Shown piece by piece: positions 52,268 through 60,935 of a DNA stretch of 64,000 nt (position 1 is its first letter; the number at the start of each line of letters is the position of its first letter). The position numbers were made by a program, and so were the translations under genes. The notes beneath the pieces were generated by a model. That model was not told where the DNA came from. It did no database searches and worked only from the letters and a program-made list of their open reading frames with translations. Origin of the DNA: Rubrivivax sp. (GTDB lineage Bacteria > Pseudomonadota > Gammaproteobacteria > Burkholderiales > Burkholderiaceae_C). The stretch is taken from positions 186,001-250,000 of the forward strand of contig JADJYX010000041.1 of the NCBI GenBank assembly GCA_016719535.1. The letters run 5' to 3'.

Positions 52268-53436
52268 GCCACGCACCCGGTCAGCCCTTCCTGCCCTTCG
52301 CCCTGCCCGAGATTGGCGAGGACGAGATCGTCGAAGTGATCGACACCCTGCGTTCGGGCTGGATCACCACCGGGCCCAAGGCCAGGCGCTTCGAGGCCGA
52401 CTTCACGGCCTTCCTGGGCGACCCGTCGCTGCAGTCGATCGCCGTCAATTCGGCGACCGCCGGACTGCACCTGGCGCTGGAGGGGCTGGGCATCGGCCCC
52501 GGCGACGAGGTCATCACCACCACCCACACCTTCACCGCCACCGCTGAGGTGGTGCGCTACCTGGGCGCCGACGTCAAGCTGGTCGACATCGACCCGGCCA
52601 CGCTGTGCATCGACCTGGCGCAGGTGGAGGCGGCGATCGGGCCGCGCACCAAGGCGATCATGCCGGTGCATTACGCGGGTCTGGCCGTGGACATGCCAGC
52701 CGTGCTGGCGATCGCTGGCCGCCACGGCCTGAAGGTGGTGGAGGACGCCGCGCATGCGCTGCCCACCACAAGGGGCGGGCAGCTCGTGGGTACCTTCGAA
52801 TCCGACGCCACGGTCTTCAGCTTCTACGCCAACAAGACCATGACCACCGGCGAGGGCGGCATGCTGGTCACGCGCGACGAGGCACTGGCCCGCCGCGCGC
52901 GCATCATGCGGCTGCATGGCATGAGCCGCGATGCCTTCGACCGCTTCACCGCCACGGTGCCGAGCTGGTACTACGAGATCGTCGCGCCCGGCTTCAAATA
53001 CAACCTGACCGACATCGCGGCGGCGCTGGGCCTGCATCAGCTGAAGCGTGCGCAGGGCTTCCAGCAGCGCCGCGCACAGATCGCCGCGCAGTACGACGCC
53101 GCCTTCGCCGGCCTGCCGCTGGTCACGCCGCCGCAACCGGCGGCCGGCGACCAGCACGCCTGGCACCTGTATGCGCTGCGCCTGGGCGACGAGGCCGGCA
53201 TCGAACGCGACCGCTTCATCGAGGCGCTGTTCGAGCGCGGCATCGGCTGCAGCGTGCACTACATCCCGCTGCACCTGCACCCCTACTGGCGCGACCGCTA
53301 TGGCCTGCAGCCCGGGCAGTTTCCGCACAGCCAGCAGGCCTACGAACGCCTGGTCAGCCTGCCGATCTATACGCGCATGGACGATGCCGATGTCGAGCGC
53401 GTGGTCCAGGCGGTGCGTGCGGTGCTGCGCGGCTGA
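52264..53436 (+). CDS. DegT/DnrJ/EryC1 family sugar aminotransferase
   Basis: A 390-residue PLP aminotransferase. LPEIGEDEIVEVIDTLRSGWITTGPK, NSATAGLHLALEGLGIGPGDEV near 61, VVEDAAHALPT near 158 and the lysine segment FSFYANKTMTTGEGGML near 185 are present; the usual N-x-T next to the Lys is replaced by T-M-T. Together with the WbpM-type dehydratase downstream it could make UDP-4-amino-4,6-dideoxy-GlcNAc (bacillosamine-like). It differs from the WbpE homologue 11 kb upstream. A 32-bp gap precedes the Uma2 gene. Confidence 0.86.
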   Translation: MSHAPGQPFLPFALPEIGEDEIVEVIDTLRSGWITTGPKARRFEADFTAFLGDPSLQSIAVNSATAGLHLALEGLGIGPGDEVITTTHTFTATAEVVRYLGADVKLVDIDPATLCIDLAQVEAAIGPRTKAIMPVHYAGLAVDMPAVLAIAGRHGLKVVEDAAHALPTTRGGQLVGTFESDATVFSFYANKTMTTGEGGMLVTRDEALARRARIMRLHGMSRDAFDRFTATVPSWYYEIVAPGFKYNLTDIAAALGLHQLKRAQGFQQRRAQIAAQYDAAFAGLPLVTPPQPAAGDQHAWHLYALRLGDEAGIERDRFIEALFERGIGCSVHYIPLHLHPYWRDRYGLQPGQFPHSQQAYERLVSLPIYTRMDDADVERVVQAVRAVLRG

Positions 53437-53468
53437 CCGGCACAATGCCGCCACCGGAGGTGACGATC

Positions 53469-54032
53469 ATGGCCTTGCCGCAACAGCACCTGACGCTCGA
53501 CGATTACCTGGCCTGGGAGAACCAGCAGCCGGAGAAGAATGAGTATTACCGTGGTGAGGTGTATGCCATGGTGGGCGCCAGGCGGGTGCACGGCACCGTG
53601 GTTTCCAACCTCAACCGCCGATTGGCCGAGCAACTGGACGGTACGCCTTGCCGCGTCTTCACCGAAGGCATGAAGCTGCAAGTCGCCGACGATGCGATCT
53701 TCTACCCCGACCTGCTGGTCACCTGCGACCGGGCCGACCTGGCGACCGAGATGATCTTCCGCGCGCCCAGGCTGGTGATCGAGGTGCTGTCGCCGCCCAC
53801 GCAGGCCTGCGACCGCGGGCTCAAGTTTGCCGTCTATCGCCGCCTGCCGTCGCTGCAGGAATACATCCTCGTCGACCCCGATGCCCGCCGCGTGGAGGGC
53901 TTCCGCCGCAACGAGCAGGACCTGTGGGTGCTGCACGACATGACCGAAGGCCCGGCGCTGGAGGCCGCCAGCATCGGCTGCACGGTGCCGATGGCGCAGG
54001 TCTTCGACGGCGTCGAGCCGCCCGCCGGCTAG
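53469..54032 (+). CDS. Uma2 family endonuclease-fold protein (DUF820)
   Basis: A 187-residue protein of the Uma2/DUF820 family, which has a restriction-endonuclease-like PD-(D/E)xK fold. MTLDDYLAWE-type start, YYRGEVYAMVG, the acidic FYPDLLVTCD and the core RLVIEVLSPPT with the catalytic Glu are visible. The biological role of Uma2 proteins is unknown. It lies inside the sugar-gene run with only 32 bp before it and none after it (next ATG at 54033), so it is likely cotranscribed with the initiating transferase. Confidence 0.85.
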   Translation: MALPQQHLTLDDYLAWENQQPEKNEYYRGEVYAMVGARRVHGTVVSNLNRRLAEQLDGTPCRVFTEGMKLQVADDAIFYPDLLVTCDRADLATEMIFRAPRLVIEVLSPPTQACDRGLKFAVYRRLPSLQEYILVDPDARRVEGFRRNEQDLWVLHDMTEGPALEAASIGCTVPMAQVFDGVEPPAG

Positions 54033-54641
54033 ATGCCCAAGCGCCTCTTCGACCTGCTCGGCGCGGCGGTGGGGCTGCTGCTGCTGTCGCCGCTGCTGCT
54101 GGTGCTGGCGCTGGTCATCAAGCTCGATTCACCGGGCCCCGTCTTCTTTCGCCAGCAGCGCGTGGGACGCTTCGGCCAGCCCTTCCTGATCCACAAGTTC
54201 CGCACCATGGTGGCCGACGCGCCACAGCGCGGGCTGGCGATCACCGTGGGCGCCGACCCGCGCATCACGAAGTGCGGCGCCTGGCTGCGGCGCACCCGGC
54301 TGGACGAACTGCCGCAGCTGATCGACGTGCTGCGCGGCGACATGAGCCTGGTCGGCCCGCGGCCCGAGGTGCCGCGCTACGTGCAGCATTACCCGCCGGG
54401 GCTGCGGGAGCGCGCGCTGGCCGTGCGCCCAGGCATCACCGACCCGTCTTCGCTGGCTTTCATCGACGAGGCCGAGCTGCTGGCCCAGGCCGCCGACCCC
54501 GAGCGCGACTATGTCGAGCTCATCCTGCCGCGCAAGCTGCAGGCCGCCGCCGACTATGCCGAGCGCGCCAGCCTGCGGACCGACCTGCTGGTGATCGCGC
54601 GCACGCTGCGCGTGCTGGTGCGCAAGGGGCTGACCCCGTGA
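54033..54641 (+). CDS. Initiating sugar-phosphate transferase (PglC/WbpL-like)
   Basis: A 202-residue monotopic phosphoglycosyl transferase that puts a sugar-1-phosphate on undecaprenyl phosphate. A membrane helix near 7-30 is followed by HKFRTMVADAP near 53, the catalytic Asp-Glu in RRTRLDELPQLIDVLRG near 88, and MSLVGPRPEVPRY near 108. The short length (no extra transmembrane domain) is the PglC/WlbG type. It precedes a WbpM-type gene, the same order as the end of the P. aeruginosa O5 cluster. Confidence 0.9.
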   Translation: MPKRLFDLLGAAVGLLLLSPLLLVLALVIKLDSPGPVFFRQQRVGRFGQPFLIHKFRTMVADAPQRGLAITVGADPRITKCGAWLRRTRLDELPQLIDVLRGDMSLVGPRPEVPRYVQHYPPGLRERALAVRPGITDPSSLAFIDEAELLAQAADPERDYVELILPRKLQAAADYAERASLRTDLLVIARTLRVLVRKGLTP

Positions 54642-56512
54642 AGCCGGCGGCCCGCGCCGACACCGTCTGGCAGCGGCTCGACGCCCTGCTGGCGCGGCTG
54701 CGGCCGCACCGCGTGCCGCTGTCGCTGGCCGTCGATGCGCTGGCGGTCGTCGCCTGCTGGAACGTGACCTACCTCTTCCGCCTGGGCTTCGAGCGCTGGA
54801 TCAGCGCCCGCCCCGGCTACGACGCGCTGGTGCTGGCCGGCGTGGTGGTGCTGTACCTGGCGGTGCTGGCCGCCTTGCGGCTGCCGCAGAGCCTGTGGCG
54901 CTTCTCCGGCTTCGGCGAGGTCAAGCGCCTGACGCTGGCCTGCCTGATCGCCGGCGGCCTGGCGGCGGCGGTGATCATGGGCCTGGGCCTGCGCAAGGTG
55001 CCGCGTGCGGTGCTGGCGCTGCACCCGGTGGTCACGCTGATGGGCATGGTGCTGGTGCGCATCGCCTACCGCATGGTCTACGAGCATGCGCGCTCGCGCA
55101 TCGCCGGCAGCGCGCCCGATGCCCGCCGCGCCATCGTGATGGGTGCCGGCGCCGCGGCGCGCATGCTGCTGGCCGGCATTCACGAGCAGGGCTGGACGGT
55201 GCTGGGCCTGCTCGACGACGACCCCGCCAAGCACCGCACGCGCATCGGCTCGACCCATGTGCTGGGGCCGCTGGACGCCATCCGCGACAAGACCGTGCGC
55301 GGCAGCGCCACGCATGTCATCGTCGCGCTGCCCTCGGCCACGCCCGACGAGCGCCGGCGCGCGCTGGAACTGGCCGCCGATACCGGGCTGCCGGTGCTGA
55401 CCGTGCCCACGGTGGAGGAACTGCGCGAAGGCAAGAGCCGCATCGAGCGGTTGCGCGACATCGAGCCCGAGGACCTGCTCGGCCGCGAACCGGTGCAGCT
55501 GGACGAGGCCGGCATCGGCGACACGCTGCGCGGCCAGGTGGTGCTGATCACCGGCGCCGGCGGCAGCATCGGCAGCGAGCTGTGCCGCCAGGTGGCGCGC
55601 TACCGGCCGGCGAAGCTGGTGCTGTACGAACTGAGCGAATTCAACCTCTATGCCATCGAGCAGGAGCTGACCGAGCAGCACCCGGACATCGAGCTGGTGC
55701 GCCTGATCGGCGACGTCAAGGACCTGGCCCACCTGCGCCAGACCTTTGCCGCCTGGCGCCCGCAGGTGATCTTTCACGCCGCCGCCTACAAGCATGTGCC
55801 GCTGATGGAGGACCACAACGCCTGGGCGGCGCTGCGCAACAACACCCTGGGCACCTGGCATGCCGCGCTGGCGGCGGCCGAGGCGGGCGCGGGGCGTTTC
55901 GTGCTCATCAGCACCGACAAGGCGGTCAACCCGACCAACGTCATGGGCGCCAGCAAGCGGGCGGCCGAGATCGCGCTGTCTTCGCTGGTGGCGCGGCATC
56001 CGGGCACGCGTTTCATGGCCGTGCGCTTCGGCAACGTGCTGGGCAGCAGCGGCAGCGTGATCCCGAAATTCAAGGAACAGATCGCGCGCGGCGGTCCGGT
56101 GACGGTGACGCACCCGGACATCATCCGCTACTTCATGACCATCCCCGAGGCCGCGCGCCTGGTGCTGCAGGCCGCCGCCATCGGCGACAGCGGCCAGGTG
56201 CTGGTGCTGGACATGGGCCGGCCGGTGAAGATCGTCGACCTGGCGCGCGACCTCATCCGCCTGGCCGGGCATTCGCTGGACGAGATCCCCATCGTCTTCT
56301 CGGGCCTGCGCCCGGGCGAAAAGCTCTACGAGGAGCTGCTGGCCGACGGCGACGCCACGCTGCCGACGCGTTTCGAACGGCTGCGCGTCGCGCAGATCAC
56401 CGCGTCCGACTCAGGCATCGACGAACTCTTGGCCTGGGCCGCGCAGGCAAGCAGCCTGGACGAGCCTCTCATCAAGGCCAAGCTGCGAGGGGTTGTTCCG
56501 GAATACAGGTAG
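54638..56512 (+). CDS. wbpM: UDP-sugar 4,6-dehydratase (WbpM-type polysaccharide biosynthesis protein)
   Basis: A 624-residue membrane protein. Four N-terminal helices (about 22-140), a first nucleotide-binding region IVMGAGAAARMLL near 165, and the short-chain dehydrogenase domain with VVLITGAGGSIGSELCRQ near 303. The catalytic stretch STDKAVNPTNVMGASKRAAE near 427 shows Met in place of Tyr in the triad (S-M-K), as in WbpM. The product would be UDP-4-keto-6-deoxy-GlcNAc or its quinovosamine precursor. GTG at 54638 overlaps the previous stop. It ends the cluster, convergent with the Crp-like gene. Confidence 0.92.
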   Translation: MKPAARADTVWQRLDALLARLRPHRVPLSLAVDALAVVACWNVTYLFRLGFERWISARPGYDALVLAGVVVLYLAVLAALRLPQSLWRFSGFGEVKRLTLACLIAGGLAAAVIMGLGLRKVPRAVLALHPVVTLMGMVLVRIAYRMVYEHARSRIAGSAPDARRAIVMGAGAAARMLLAGIHEQGWTVLGLLDDDPAKHRTRIGSTHVLGPLDAIRDKTVRGSATHVIVALPSATPDERRRALELAADTGLPVLTVPTVEELREGKSRIERLRDIEPEDLLGREPVQLDEAGIGDTLRGQVVLITGAGGSIGSELCRQVARYRPAKLVLYELSEFNLYAIEQELTEQHPDIELVRLIGDVKDLAHLRQTFAAWRPQVIFHAAAYKHVPLMEDHNAWAALRNNTLGTWHAALAAAEAGAGRFVLISTDKAVNPTNVMGASKRAAEIALSSLVARHPGTRFMAVRFGNVLGSSGSVIPKFKEQIARGGPVTVTHPDIIRYFMTIPEAARLVLQAAAIGDSGQVLVLDMGRPVKIVDLARDLIRLAGHSLDEIPIVFSGLRPGEKLYEELLADGDATLPTRFERLRVAQITASDSGIDELLAWAAQASSLDEPLIKAKLRGVVPEYR

Positions 56513-56536
56513 CGCTTGCGCGTCGAAAAGGACGCG

Positions 56537-57229
56537 CTACTTGGTCGGGGCGACCTTGCCGTCTGCAGCCTGTTGCAGGATGTCAGGCTGACTCACCCGC
56601 AGATCGTTGCCGTCACGAGCCACCACCTTCATCGTCTGCAGGAACTGCAGCGTTCGGGTCACGGTCTCGCGACTGGTGTTGACCATGATGGCGATTTCCT
56701 GGTGGGTGGGAGGCATGGCGATCACGACAAAACCGTCACGCTGCTGCGCCATCAAGGCCAGTTGGGCGCAGACGCGCTGGAACGAACTCGGCAAGGCCAG
56801 CATCGCACGGTGGCTGGCGGCCCGCCGCATGCGTTCCGCCAGCCGCGTGGCCACGGCTTCGGCGCCGGCGGGCGTGGAGAACATCAGTTCGCGGGCCCTC
56901 TCTCTGTCCAGGACGGCAACCCGAGATGGTGCAACGGCGATGACGTATTCGGGCGCGGGCCTCCCGTCGATGACCGACAGTTCCCCGAAGAAGTCGCCGT
57001 TCTCAATGAAGTCAGTGCCGACTTCCTTGCCGTCCAGCGTAAAATTGACAGCCTGCAGGCGACCTTCGATCAAGAAGCCCAAACCTGCACCGATCTCGCC
57101 GCGCTTGATGACGACCTCACGACGCTCGACACGGCGCTCGGTCATGTGCTTCGCAATTTGAGCCAGCTTCTCGACAGATAACTGATCGAACAGGCGCAGA
57201 CCCTGGAGAATCGGGATCAGGATGGGCAT
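56537..57229 (-). CDS. Crp/Fnr-family transcriptional regulator
   Basis: A 230-residue protein with an N-terminal cyclic-nucleotide-binding fold (about 10-120) and a C-terminal winged helix-turn-helix (about 145-215). The recognition helix reads TSRETVTRTL (R187, E188, R192), the same residues by which E. coli CRP contacts TGTGA. The ligand pocket has GEL at 82-84, but the CRP Arg-Ser pair is Pro-Glu (APEY near 92-95), so cAMP may not be the ligand. No Fnr cysteine cluster is present. ATG 57229 was chosen; a longer frame adds 11 residues. Divergent from the FecR gene, with a CRP-type box between. Confidence 0.9.
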   Translation of the reverse strand: MPILIPILQGLRLFDQLSVEKLAQIAKHMTERRVERREVVIKRGEIGAGLGFLIEGRLQAVNFTLDGKEVGTDFIENGDFFGELSVIDGRPAPEYVIAVAPSRVAVLDRERARELMFSTPAGAEAVATRLAERMRRAASHRAMLALPSSFQRVCAQLALMAQQRDGFVVIAMPPTHQEIAIMVNTSRETVTRTLQFLQTMKVVARDGNDLRVSQPDILQQAADGKVAPTK

Positions 57230-57266
57230 TGACGGGGGGACTCTGCACTTCGCTTGGCCCAAGGCC

Positions 57267-57282
57267 TGTGACGCAGGTCACA
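57267..57282. promoter_or_regulatory. Perfect CRP-type palindrome between the Crp-like and FecR genes
   Basis: TGTGA-CGCAGG-TCACA, an exact match to the core CRP consensus TGTGA-N6-TCACA. It lies in the 159-bp divergent gap, 38 bp from the regulator start and 107 bp from the FecR-domain start. Probable operator of the adjacent regulator. Confidence 0.85.
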
Positions 57283-57319
57283 ACGGGGCTATCGGATCAG
57301 GCGCACCATGCATTTTCAC

Positions 57320-57381
57320 GCACGGGCCCGCCAAGGCTTCCTTTGAAAGAGCACGGGCCCGCCAAGGCTTCCTTTGAAAGA
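57320..57381 (+). repeat. Perfect 31-bp tandem duplication upstream of the FecR gene
   Basis: Two identical 31-bp copies, 57320-57350 and 57351-57381, starting GCACGGGCCCGCC and ending TTTGAAAGA. The end of the second copy forms the likely ribosome-binding sequence (GAAAGAG) 7-8 bases before ATG 57389. The first copy carries the same GAAAGAG without a start codon behind it. Confidence 0.95.
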
Positions 57382-57388
57382 GTTCGAC

Positions 57389-58759
57389 ATGCTCCCTTCA
57401 TCGAAGAGCGCCTGCCGCCGCGGCCTGCAGGCGTGCATCGTGGTACTTGCGTCCTGGAATTGGGCAGCCTTCGCGCAGCCCACAGAGGTCGGGCGCGTGA
57501 GTTTGCACATCGGCCAGGCCTGGGTCGTCCGCGCCGATGGCACGCGCCTGCCGCTGGCGCGTGGTGCGGCCATCTTTGTGGGCGATCGGGTCGAAACCGC
57601 TGCCAACGGGCATGTGCACATGCGCTTCATCGACAACGCGGCCGTCAGCGTCCGGCCCGACAGCGTTCTTCAGGTCCAGGCGTATACCTACGATGCCGAA
57701 CGTCCGCAGTCCAACGAGATCCGTTTGCTGGTCGAGAAGGGCACCAGTCGGTCCATTTCCGGTGCTGCCACTGATGTTGACAAGTCGCGCTTCCGTCTGA
57801 ATACGCCCATTGCCGCGATCGGCATCCGGGGCACGGATTTCATCGTGCAGACAGACCCGTCTGGCGACAAGGCCAGCGTGGCCGATGGCACGATCGTCAT
57901 GAGCCCCCTTGGCGGTGCCTGTTCGGCTGCTGGTCTCGGCCCCTGCGCCGGCGCCCACGTGCGCGAGTTGTCGGCGGAGATGGGGCGTCTGATGGCGGTC
58001 GTTCGAGCGGGCGAGCACGCCACTCGCATCGTGCCCGGCGACAGCTTGAACATGACTGCCGCAGCGGCGAACGAACGGCTGCAATCACGTGGAGACCGAA
58101 GCGTGACGGCGCTTCGGGCCAGTGGACTGCTGGCTGCAGAGCCGACCGAATCCGAAGCGCGCCGCGGCAACGACGCCGCGGCGGCCGGGCTCCTGACCCT
58201 GGCCTCGACGGGCGCCAATCTCAACCGCCCCTCCAGCCTGACAGGGCAATTGATCTGGGGGCACTGGGCGATCCAGAGCGCCGAGCTTGACAGGCTCAGT
58301 GTTCCATTCTCCCTTGCCAGCCTGGGCCGCCACGTCACGGTGGCCGACGCCGAAACCGGCCTGTTCCGCAGCAATCAGAGCGTTCCAGGCGAGTTGTTTC
58401 CGGCCTCCCTGCAAGGTACGGTCGAATTCCGCCTGAATCGGGCCACGGCGATGTTCGAGGCCGGAGACCGGTCCGAGTCGGCCGCCATCAGTCGAAGCAA
58501 TCTCACCATCGATTTCACACGACGAACCTTCGCCACCGGGCTGGACTTGAAGTCTGAATCCGGCGTCAGCGGTGAGTTGCGCATGGCCGGAAATGTCCGC
58601 AGCGATGGACTCTTTGTGCTGCGGGAGGGCCCCATCGACCAGCGTGCCGAGCAGCGCGTCGCTGGTGCCATTTCGCTGAACGGACGCGAAGCCGGCTATC
58701 TGTTTGAACGCAGCGCCGGTGGCGGGTGGTTCCGCGGTCGAACCTTGTGGGGGCCGTGA
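57389..58759 (+). CDS. FecR domain-containing exported protein
   Basis: A 456-residue protein. A Sec signal peptide (about 1-29, ending AAFAQP) leads to a FecR domain (about 35-150) with GAAIFVGDRVETAANGHVHMRFIDN and TPIAAIGIRGTDFIV, a periplasmic ligand/signal domain. The C-terminal third is beta-rich with a GEL-type strand set and GAISLNGREAGYLFER, which I cannot name with certainty. It lies first in an operon with the CHASE2 protein and the barrel protein, so it probably senses or anchors in the envelope. I chose ATG 57389; a TTG 15 bases upstream is possible. A perfect CRP-type box and the 31-bp duplication lie upstream. Confidence 0.85.
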   Translation: MLPSSKSACRRGLQACIVVLASWNWAAFAQPTEVGRVSLHIGQAWVVRADGTRLPLARGAAIFVGDRVETAANGHVHMRFIDNAAVSVRPDSVLQVQAYTYDAERPQSNEIRLLVEKGTSRSISGAATDVDKSRFRLNTPIAAIGIRGTDFIVQTDPSGDKASVADGTIVMSPLGGACSAAGLGPCAGAHVRELSAEMGRLMAVVRAGEHATRIVPGDSLNMTAAAANERLQSRGDRSVTALRASGLLAAEPTESEARRGNDAAAAGLLTLASTGANLNRPSSLTGQLIWGHWAIQSAELDRLSVPFSLASLGRHVTVADAETGLFRSNQSVPGELFPASLQGTVEFRLNRATAMFEAGDRSESAAISRSNLTIDFTRRTFATGLDLKSESGVSGELRMAGNVRSDGLFVLREGPIDQRAEQRVAGAISLNGREAGYLFERSAGGGWFRGRTLWGP

Positions 58760-58808
58760 CAGCGTACGCGGCTGAGTGGCGACAACGGCTTGGTTGGACA
58801 GACCCGTG

Positions 58809-60935
58809 ATGCAGATCTGGCGCCGGTATCCCTGGCTTCTGCGCGGTTTCGCATTGCTGCTGGCATTGGCAGGTGTTGCTTTGCCGATGTCGTGGGTGCC
58901 AGAGGTCATCTCGGGTCTCGAGGACAGGGCCGGTGATTGGGTCTGGCGCCTGGGCGCCAGAGACGAAGTCGAAAGACGCGTCGTGCTGGTCGATATCGAC
59001 GAAGCGAGCCTGGTCGAGATCGGCCCCTGGCCCTGGAAGCGCTCGACGGTGGCCGAGCTGTCGTCCCGCCTCACGGCCGCGGGTGCCCGTGTCCATGCTT
59101 ACGACATTGCATTTCCTGACGAGCGGGATCATGACGATGCGCTGCAACTGGCATGGAGCAAGGCTCCGACCGTCGTCGCCCAGGTCTTCTCGATCGATGC
59201 GGGTGTCACGCCCTCCGTCGGACAGATCCAGGGTGCGTTGGCCGCTCCGGGGTGCCCGCCGTTTGCCCCCCGATCCTTCGGCCACTACGGCACCGCAGAA
59301 TCCCTGCTGACCGCCCAGCCTGCCGTCGGCCATATCACCCCACGCGTCGGCCCCGACGGCGTTGTCCGTCAGGTTCCCGCGCTCATCTGCCACCTCGACC
59401 ATGCCTACCCCAGCCTGGGGTTGACCGTGTTGTGGCGGGCCGCGCAGCCCGGCGCCGACGGTCCGTCCCGAGCGGGACCTTCAGCCGTCGACTGGGTATG
59501 GCATACCGCCGGCGCGGCTTCGCCATTTCCGGCGGGCCTGGCGCCTGCGGCATGGCTTACGTCGCCCAGCCTGCCGGGTCTCGTGGTGCCGCTCGACCGC
59601 ACCGGCAATGTACGGGTGCCGTACGCGGTCTCGCGGCAGGCCATGACCTCCGTATCGGCAGCCGACGTCATCAAGGGGCGGATCGATGGCGGCCTGCTGA
59701 ACGGCGCCATGGTGATCGTCGGCGCCACTGCCTTCGGCATCGGGGACACCATTGCCACGCCGCTGGGTGCGGTTGCTTCGGGACTGGAAGTCCACGCGCA
59801 GACGGTCGTCGGCCTGCTCGATCAGCGCATCCCCTACACGCCGGCCCGATGGTCGCTGTGGCAGGGCCTGATGTTCATCGTGCTGTCGGGCGTGCTGATG
59901 GCGGCCGCCCTGCAGCGGCGCGGCGTGCATGCCAAGCGCCTGCCGCTGATCGGCGCGGGTCTGGCGCTGGCCGTGCTCGTGGCGGCCTGCCTGGCGCAGC
60001 TGAAGCTGGCTCTCTGGTTGCCCTGGCTGCCCCTGGCGGTGTTCTGCCTGCTGGCGTCGATCTGCCTGGCGACCGTCGAGCATGCATTGGTCCGCGCCCA
60101 GCGGGAGCGTCTGTCGGCGCACCTGGGCGCCTATCTGCCGGCGCCGGTGGCCCAGCGGCTGATGGCGTCGGAGCCCAGCGGCAGCCTGCAGTTGGAGCAG
60201 CGAGACGTCTGCGTGCTCGTGGCACAGGTGCGCAACTTCACGGCCTTTGCGACCCATGGCGACCCCGATGAGGTGGCCTCGTTGCTGCACGCCCACTGCT
60301 GCGTGGCTGTCGACGTCATCGAGCGCCACGGCGGCATCGTGGACAATGTCATTGGTGATGGCATCGTGGCCATCTGGTCGGGTTCGTCCAACGGCGGCGC
60401 CAGCGCAACCCAGGCCCTGGCCGCTGCGCAGGACCTGGTCCGATCGACCCGCACCCTGCTGGCCAGCAAGCACCCTGTCACCGAACTCAGCCCCGTGCAG
60501 CCTTTGGCCCTGGGCGTGGGCCTGGAGGCAGGGATGGCCATCGTCGGATCCTTCGGCCCGTCTCGCCGACGGGCCCATGCGGCGCTGGGCGAGCCGGTCA
60601 GCGTCGCCAATCGCATCCAGCAGATGACCACCGACCTTTCCATCCCCGTTCTGGTCGGGCCTCACATGGCGTCCATGCTGCCGGCCGACCAGCTCGAGCC
60701 GCTTGGCGACTATCTGCTGGAAGGGCTGGGCAAGCACTACCAGCTGGCGGCACCCGTGGGTTGGAGCGAACTGGCCTATGTGGACTCCAACTGGGCGAAC
60801 AGCGCCGTCGGTGAACCCGGCAGATCCCTGGACGCTGTCGAGTGGTCTCGATGGGGCAAGAGCGCCATGCGTCATCGTTCGACGGCATCCTGGATGGCTG
60901 ACGCGCTCGCTGCATTACGGCGCCACAGCGCGTGA
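58809..60935 (+). CDS. CHASE2 protein with degenerate class III adenylyl/guanylyl cyclase domain
   Basis: A 708-residue membrane protein: N-terminal helix (about 8-28), periplasmic CHASE2 domain (about 35-340), three helices (about 345-425) and a class III nucleotide cyclase domain (about 455-640). Against canonical cyclases the first metal Asp is Q473 (VAQVRNF), the adenine-specifying Lys is N513, the specificity Asp is E595 and the transition-state Asn is S598. The second metal Asp (D517) and R602 are kept. It is likely a pseudo-cyclase or has changed chemistry. The ATG at 58809 was chosen over an in-frame GTG at 58776. It overlaps the next gene by 4 bp. Confidence 0.88.
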   Translation: MQIWRRYPWLLRGFALLLALAGVALPMSWVPEVISGLEDRAGDWVWRLGARDEVERRVVLVDIDEASLVEIGPWPWKRSTVAELSSRLTAAGARVHAYDIAFPDERDHDDALQLAWSKAPTVVAQVFSIDAGVTPSVGQIQGALAAPGCPPFAPRSFGHYGTAESLLTAQPAVGHITPRVGPDGVVRQVPALICHLDHAYPSLGLTVLWRAAQPGADGPSRAGPSAVDWVWHTAGAASPFPAGLAPAAWLTSPSLPGLVVPLDRTGNVRVPYAVSRQAMTSVSAADVIKGRIDGGLLNGAMVIVGATAFGIGDTIATPLGAVASGLEVHAQTVVGLLDQRIPYTPARWSLWQGLMFIVLSGVLMAAALQRRGVHAKRLPLIGAGLALAVLVAACLAQLKLALWLPWLPLAVFCLLASICLATVEHALVRAQRERLSAHLGAYLPAPVAQRLMASEPSGSLQLEQRDVCVLVAQVRNFTAFATHGDPDEVASLLHAHCCVAVDVIERHGGIVDNVIGDGIVAIWSGSSNGGASATQALAAAQDLVRSTRTLLASKHPVTELSPVQPLALGVGLEAGMAIVGSFGPSRRRAHAALGEPVSVANRIQQMTTDLSIPVLVGPHMASMLPADQLEPLGDYLLEGLGKHYQLAAPVGWSELAYVDSNWANSAVGEPGRSLDAVEWSRWGKSAMRHRSTASWMADALAALRRHSA

